A stretch of 64,000 bases of DNA from Betaproteobacteria bacterium Ga0077527 (GTDB lineage: Bacteria; Pseudomonadota; Gammaproteobacteria; Burkholderiales; SG8-41): NCBI GenBank assembly GCA_001464815.1, contig LNDW01000020.1:279680-343679 (forward strand), in the 5' to 3' direction. Position 1 is the first letter of the stretch. Every line of letters starts with the position of its first letter. Below the pieces are notes generated by a model. That model saw only the letters and a list, made by a program, of their open reading frames with translations. It ran no database searches and was not told the origin of the DNA. The translations under genes were made by a program, and so were the position numbers. Positions 61,347-64,000 of the stretch are shown here, piece by piece.

Positions 61347-61976
61347 TTAGTAGCAGTTTGCATTAGAGTCCGCGCCCTTTAATTGAGCTGCCATGCGTGC
61401 GGCGTAAACCGCCGGTGGCAACCCGCCCAACTGCTTCTTCGGTCGCCGCTCGTTGTAATCCCGGCGCCACTCCTCGATCACCGCCCGCGCATGCGGCAGG
61501 GTCGTGAACCAGTGCTCGTTCAGGCATTCGTCGCGTAGTCGCCCGTTGAAGGATTCGACGTAGGCGTTCTGGTTGGGCTTGCGCGGCTCAATGAAGCGCA
61601 ACTGCACACCGTTCTCGTGCGCCCAGACCGCCATTGCCCGCCCACAGAACTCCCGTCCGTTGTCCGAGCGAATCACCCTGGGCAATCCGCGGCTCACCTT
61701 CAATTGCTCCAGTATCCTCGCCACTGCCACCCCCGAGATCGCCGTGTCCGGCGCTATGGCCACCGCCTCCTGCGTGGCATCGTCCACTACCGTCAGGCAT
61801 TTCAGCGACCGGCCGCTCGCCAGCCGGTCAAACACGAAGTCCATGCTCCACACCTCATTCGCCCGTGCCGGCCGCACCAGCGGCTGCCGTTCTCCAGGTC
61901 CGACCTTCTTCCGCTTGCGCCGCCGCATCATCAGGTTCTGCTCCCGATACAGCCGTCGCACCCGCTTCAGATTCCT
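61347..61976 (-). pseudogene. IS3 transposase orfB remnant (DDE integrase domain)
   Basis: The readable part from 61961 has 204 residues. WSMDFVFDRLASGRS, VIRSDNGREFCG and NAYVESFNGRLRDECL keep the whole DDE triad of the rve integrase core. The N-terminal part of orfB, including its helix-turn-helix and the orfA/orfB overlap with the frameshift signal, is missing, because the preceding bases jump straight into the orfA remnant. The catalytic core could still be made but not as a normal OrfAB fusion. Confidence 0.82.
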
Positions 61977-62133
61977 TTGCGTCCGGCACGCTCATACCGC
62001 CGAACTTCGACTTCCACAGGTAGTAGCTCGCCTCCGAGAATCAGTGCCGCCGGCACAGATCCTTCACTGCCATCCCGGCCTCAGCCTCCCGCAGGAAACC
62101 GATGATCTGCTCTTTCGTGAACCGCTTCTTCAT
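61975..62133 (-). pseudogene. IS3 orfA remnant with nonsense codon
   Basis: MKKRFTKEQIIGFLREAEAG at 62133 onward is the IS407-type OrfA helix-turn-helix start. After DLCRRH a TGA (62041-62043) stands where Gly is expected (likely GGA to TGA), and the frame continues FSEASYYLWKSKFGGMSVPDAK before hitting the deletion joint. A ribosome site GGGAGG precedes the ATG. A non-functional half gene. Confidence 0.75.
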
Positions 62134-62193
62134 GTCCGACCTCCCGTTGCAAATAGATCGGACTCCAATTTCAAGTGCTACTGCTCTTGGGGA

Positions 62194-62634
62194 TCACGTC
62201 GGCAGGTTGCAGGTGAAGTTTCCCGCGCCTGAGGGGTTCTCGTTCGGCGCATTGTTCCCGTACGGGTCATCGTTGTCCCAGCGCCAGACCGGCAGCCCCA
62301 CCGTGTTGGTGATCAGTCTGGGGGTGTTCAGGTGGTCGGTGTGGATGAAGTAGAGCTGGGCGTTGGCCTGGGTCTCGCAGGCGATATTGCCCGCGTTCAC
62401 CATCAGGTTCAAGCGGCTGCCCTGGGGCGGGGCGCTGCCGGTGAAGGTCAGCTTGACGGTGCCCTCCACCGTGAAGCCGGTCCGCAAGTCCTCCGAGGTG
62501 AAGAACCTCGCCTGCTCTTCAAACAGGTTGTTGCCCGAGGTCGCCAGGCTCTCGTTGACCGCCTGGCCGTTGATCGCGGTGATGGTGGCGCTGATCCGCT
62601 GACCCCATTGCTTCAGGCCATGATTCGTGGGGAG
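62194..62634 (-). pseudogene. Displaced RHS tip fragment (toxin end lost)
   Basis: It reads (minus strand) NHGLKQWGQRISATITAING, then RLITNTVGLPVWRWDNDDPYG and stops after FTCNLPT at a TGA supplied by the IS end. This is the same segment as the intact RHS gene at 63.6-64 kb, about 97 percent identical by eye over 390 nt, but everything from the RLPGQYFD stretch on (core end and toxin) is gone. No start codon belongs to it; an upstream TGA is at about 62635. An orphan tip left by past exchange. Confidence 0.75.
62205..62597 (-). repeat. Direct repeat of RHS tip (copy 1)
   Basis: Equivalent to 63608-64000 at a constant offset of 1403 nt. It allows recombination that would delete or swap the toxin/immunity pair lying between. 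The second copy continues beyond the window. Confidence 0.8.
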
Positions 62635-62661
62635 ACCTCAGTGTCTGACCTCATTGCCCCG

Positions 62662-63060
62662 TTATTCATTCTTCAGACCTCGGTTCATATCCGCAGACTT
62701 CTTGGTGAGGAAATACATCTTGACCACAACGGCACTGAGTAAAATAATCGACACCAGTCTAAAAATTGCGGCCAAATAGACAGGCTCGTTTGCCAACGTT
62801 AGATCGACGATAAGTTGGTCGATGCTGCGAACTACAGCAAGAATAGCCATAGGAAAGAACAGCAATTTCCCACTTGATCTGCTCAACATACCATTGGGTA
62901 TCAAAGCGCCAATGGCTAAAGCAATCCAAGGAGAAGCGGCATACATTTCATATGGAGTGCCCACCGCCGATTTACCTCCACCCCACATGTAGCCGAGAAA
63001 GTTATAGTACGCTCCGATAAAAAGTATCAAGCGAAAAACAAAGTCTGATATCTTGATCAT
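62662..63060 (-). CDS. Four-helix membrane protein, candidate immunity protein
   Basis: 132 residues from ATG 63060, 2 nt after the toxin stop, with AAGGG nine bases upstream (in-frame ATGs at 63069 and 63078 overlap the toxin end). Four hydrophobic segments: FVFRLILFIGAYYNFLGYM, SPWIALAIGALIP, LLFFPMAILAVV and VYLAAIFRLVSIILLSAVVV, then a charged tail. No family recognised. The position and low GC mirror RHS immunity genes; a membrane location suits protection against a lipid-cutting toxin. No direct proof. Confidence 0.68.
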   Translation of the reverse strand: MIKISDFVFRLILFIGAYYNFLGYMWGGGKSAVGTPYEMYAASPWIALAIGALIPNGMLSRSSGKLLFFPMAILAVVRSIDQLIVDLTLANEPVYLAAIFRLVSIILLSAVVVKMYFLTKKSADMNRGLKNE

Positions 63061-63062
63061 GC

Positions 63063-64000
63063 TCAGCATCCCTTGCATTTTGCTTGAGCGTTGTTATACG
63101 CACTGGCGCCGCCAAGTACTACCGCCATGAAATAGTCGTGTGCTGCGTCCTTGCAAAAGATTCGTGCAAATCCTAAGCCAGCACTAGGTTGGACCCCATT
63201 GCACTGATCAATCATATCCTTATAGAACTGCCTGTCGCAGACCGCCTTGGGCGCACCACATCGGCAATAGCAGGCATCATGGTTCTGGCAAGGCTTCTCG
63301 AAGCTCCATGCGCCGAAGTTACTCGGGAAATTGTTTGGATCTCCTGCTGGACCACAGCTACTTCCTGGAAATCGCGGCTGTTTTGGGCCCTTCTGGGCTG
63401 ATTTCGACGGTATTCCTGCCCCTCTGCCCATCAACCCGAATGGATCAACTTGCGTAAGCGGATCGATCACGTAAAGATAGGTATTGATCCCCCCCGCCAA
63501 CCCAATCGGATCACTCTGCACATACCGGCCGGTCACCGGATCATAGTCCCTGAAGTAGTTGTAGTGCGTATTGAGCTCCGCATCAAAGTATTGCCCCGGC
63601 AGCCTCAGGTTGCAGGTGAACTGCCCTGCCCCCGCCGGGTTCTCGTTCGGCGCATTGTTCCCGTACGGATCATCGTTGTCCCAGCGCCAGACCGGCAGCC
63701 CCACCGTGTTGGTGATCAGTCTGGGGGTGTTCAGGTGATCGGTGTGGATGAAGTAGAGCTGGGCGTTGGCCTGGGTCTCGCAGGCGATGTTGCCCGCGTT
63801 CACCATCAGGTTCAAGCGGCTGCCCTGGGGCGGGGCACTGCCGGTGAAGGTCAGCTTGACCGTGCCCTCCACCGTGAAGCCGGTCCGCAAGCCCTCTGAG
63901 GCGAAGAACCTCGCCTGCTCTTCAAACAGGTTGTTGCCCGAGGTCGCCAGGCTCTCGTTGACCGCCTGGCCGTTGATCGCGGTGATGGTGGCGCTGATCC
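63063..64000 (-). CDS. RHS-repeat protein with phospholipase A2-like C-terminal toxin (5' part beyond window)
   Basis: The frame is open to the window end, so only the last 312 codons are seen. The RHS core end shows IHTDHLNTPRLITN, YFRDYDPVTGRYVQSDPIGL and the junction motif DPFGL at about 63432-63446. The following 120 residues form the toxin: CGPAGDPNNFPSNFGAW, CQNHDACYCRCG with the His-Asp pair at about 63276-63281, CDRQFYKDM, ten Cys in all, typical of secreted PLA2. RHS proteins deliver such tips through type VI secretion or contact. Its stop precedes a membrane protein gene by 2 nt. Confidence 0.82.
   Translation of the reverse strand, partial: ISATITAINGQAVNESLATSGNNLFEEQARFFASEGLRTGFTVEGTVKLTFTGSAPPQGSRLNLMVNAGNIACETQANAQLYFIHTDHLNTPRLITNTVGLPVWRWDNDDPYGNNAPNENPAGAGQFTCNLRLPGQYFDAELNTHYNYFRDYDPVTGRYVQSDPIGLAGGINTYLYVIDPLTQVDPFGLMGRGAGIPSKSAQKGPKQPRFPGSSCGPAGDPNNFPSNFGAWSFEKPCQNHDACYCRCGAPKAVCDRQFYKDMIDQCNGVQPSAGLGFARIFCKDAAHDYFMAVVLGGASAYNNAQAKCKGC

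Larger units (their letters stand above)
61330..62201. mobile_element. IS3-family element (IS407-like), internally deleted
   Basis: Ends are a perfect 13-nt inverted repeat (CGACGTGATCCCC; left 61330-61342, right 62189-62201), with weaker matching extending about 20 nt further inward. The length of about 870 nt is short of the 1.2-1.3 kb usual for this group. The start of orfA is joined directly to the last two thirds of orfB near 61971. No direct target duplication is visible. The element interrupts the displaced RHS tip on its right side. Confidence 0.75.

Overview
The window is high-GC bacterial chromosome, almost certainly from a betaproteobacterium (Burkholderiales-like). The evidence is five Bug-type solute-binding proteins (a family hugely expanded in that group) and beta-proteobacterial housekeeping neighbourhoods (purN-DUF3108-RsmB/NOP methylase; rpmB-rpmG; radC, coaBC, dut). 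Species cannot be fixed from sequence alone. No tRNA, rRNA or CRISPR array was seen, and coding density is high.

Layout. 1-27 kb is mostly core genome: purine synthesis (purN, cut by the window start), two tandem DUF3108 envelope proteins, an RNA m5C methylase, an MscS-type channel, a fatty acid desaturase, L33/L28, RadC, CoaBC, dUTPase, a CbiX-like chelatase, a PuuD-like membrane protein, YbiB, an exported PCMT, PsiF, an LLM flavoenzyme, an HDAC-like deacetylase, radical SAM proteins, PhoD, Hsp15 and a Nudix hydrolase. 27-54.9 kb is accessory catabolic DNA: CocE-type hydrolase, FAD monooxygenase with VOC and NIPSNAP proteins, a 2Fe-2S plus fused Mo/FAD hydroxylase, alpha/beta hydrolases, an ACMSD-like amidohydrolase, a ThDP enzyme, a UbiD decarboxylase, a class II aldolase and SDR proteins, interleaved with orphan Bug receptors. 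This looks like uptake and stepwise breakdown of aromatic, heterocyclic or carboxylated compounds, but no substrate can be named. 54.9-56.1 kb is a small AT-rich island with two lipoproteins. 56.2-61.2 kb carries an ABC exporter and a second hydrolase/Bug/SDR set.

61.3-64 kb is the most unusual part. On the minus strand an RHS protein (running off the window end) finishes in a phospholipase A2-like toxin domain with a CxxHDxCY site. It is followed 2 nt later by a four-helix membrane protein placed as an immunity gene, then by a displaced duplicate of the RHS tip whose toxin end is cut off exactly at the inverted repeat of an internally deleted IS3-family element.

Two families of short dispersed repeats run through the window. 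One is an AT-rich element of about 20 bp (consensus CAATWAAAACAATNRCTTA, ten copies, both orientations, two of them in frame inside genes). The other is a set of CACAGAG-rich inverted repeats (three copies) forming large hairpins between co-directional genes. Further oddities are two SDR paralogues that both lack the catalytic Ser and Tyr, and three methyltransferase-fold proteins with export signals.
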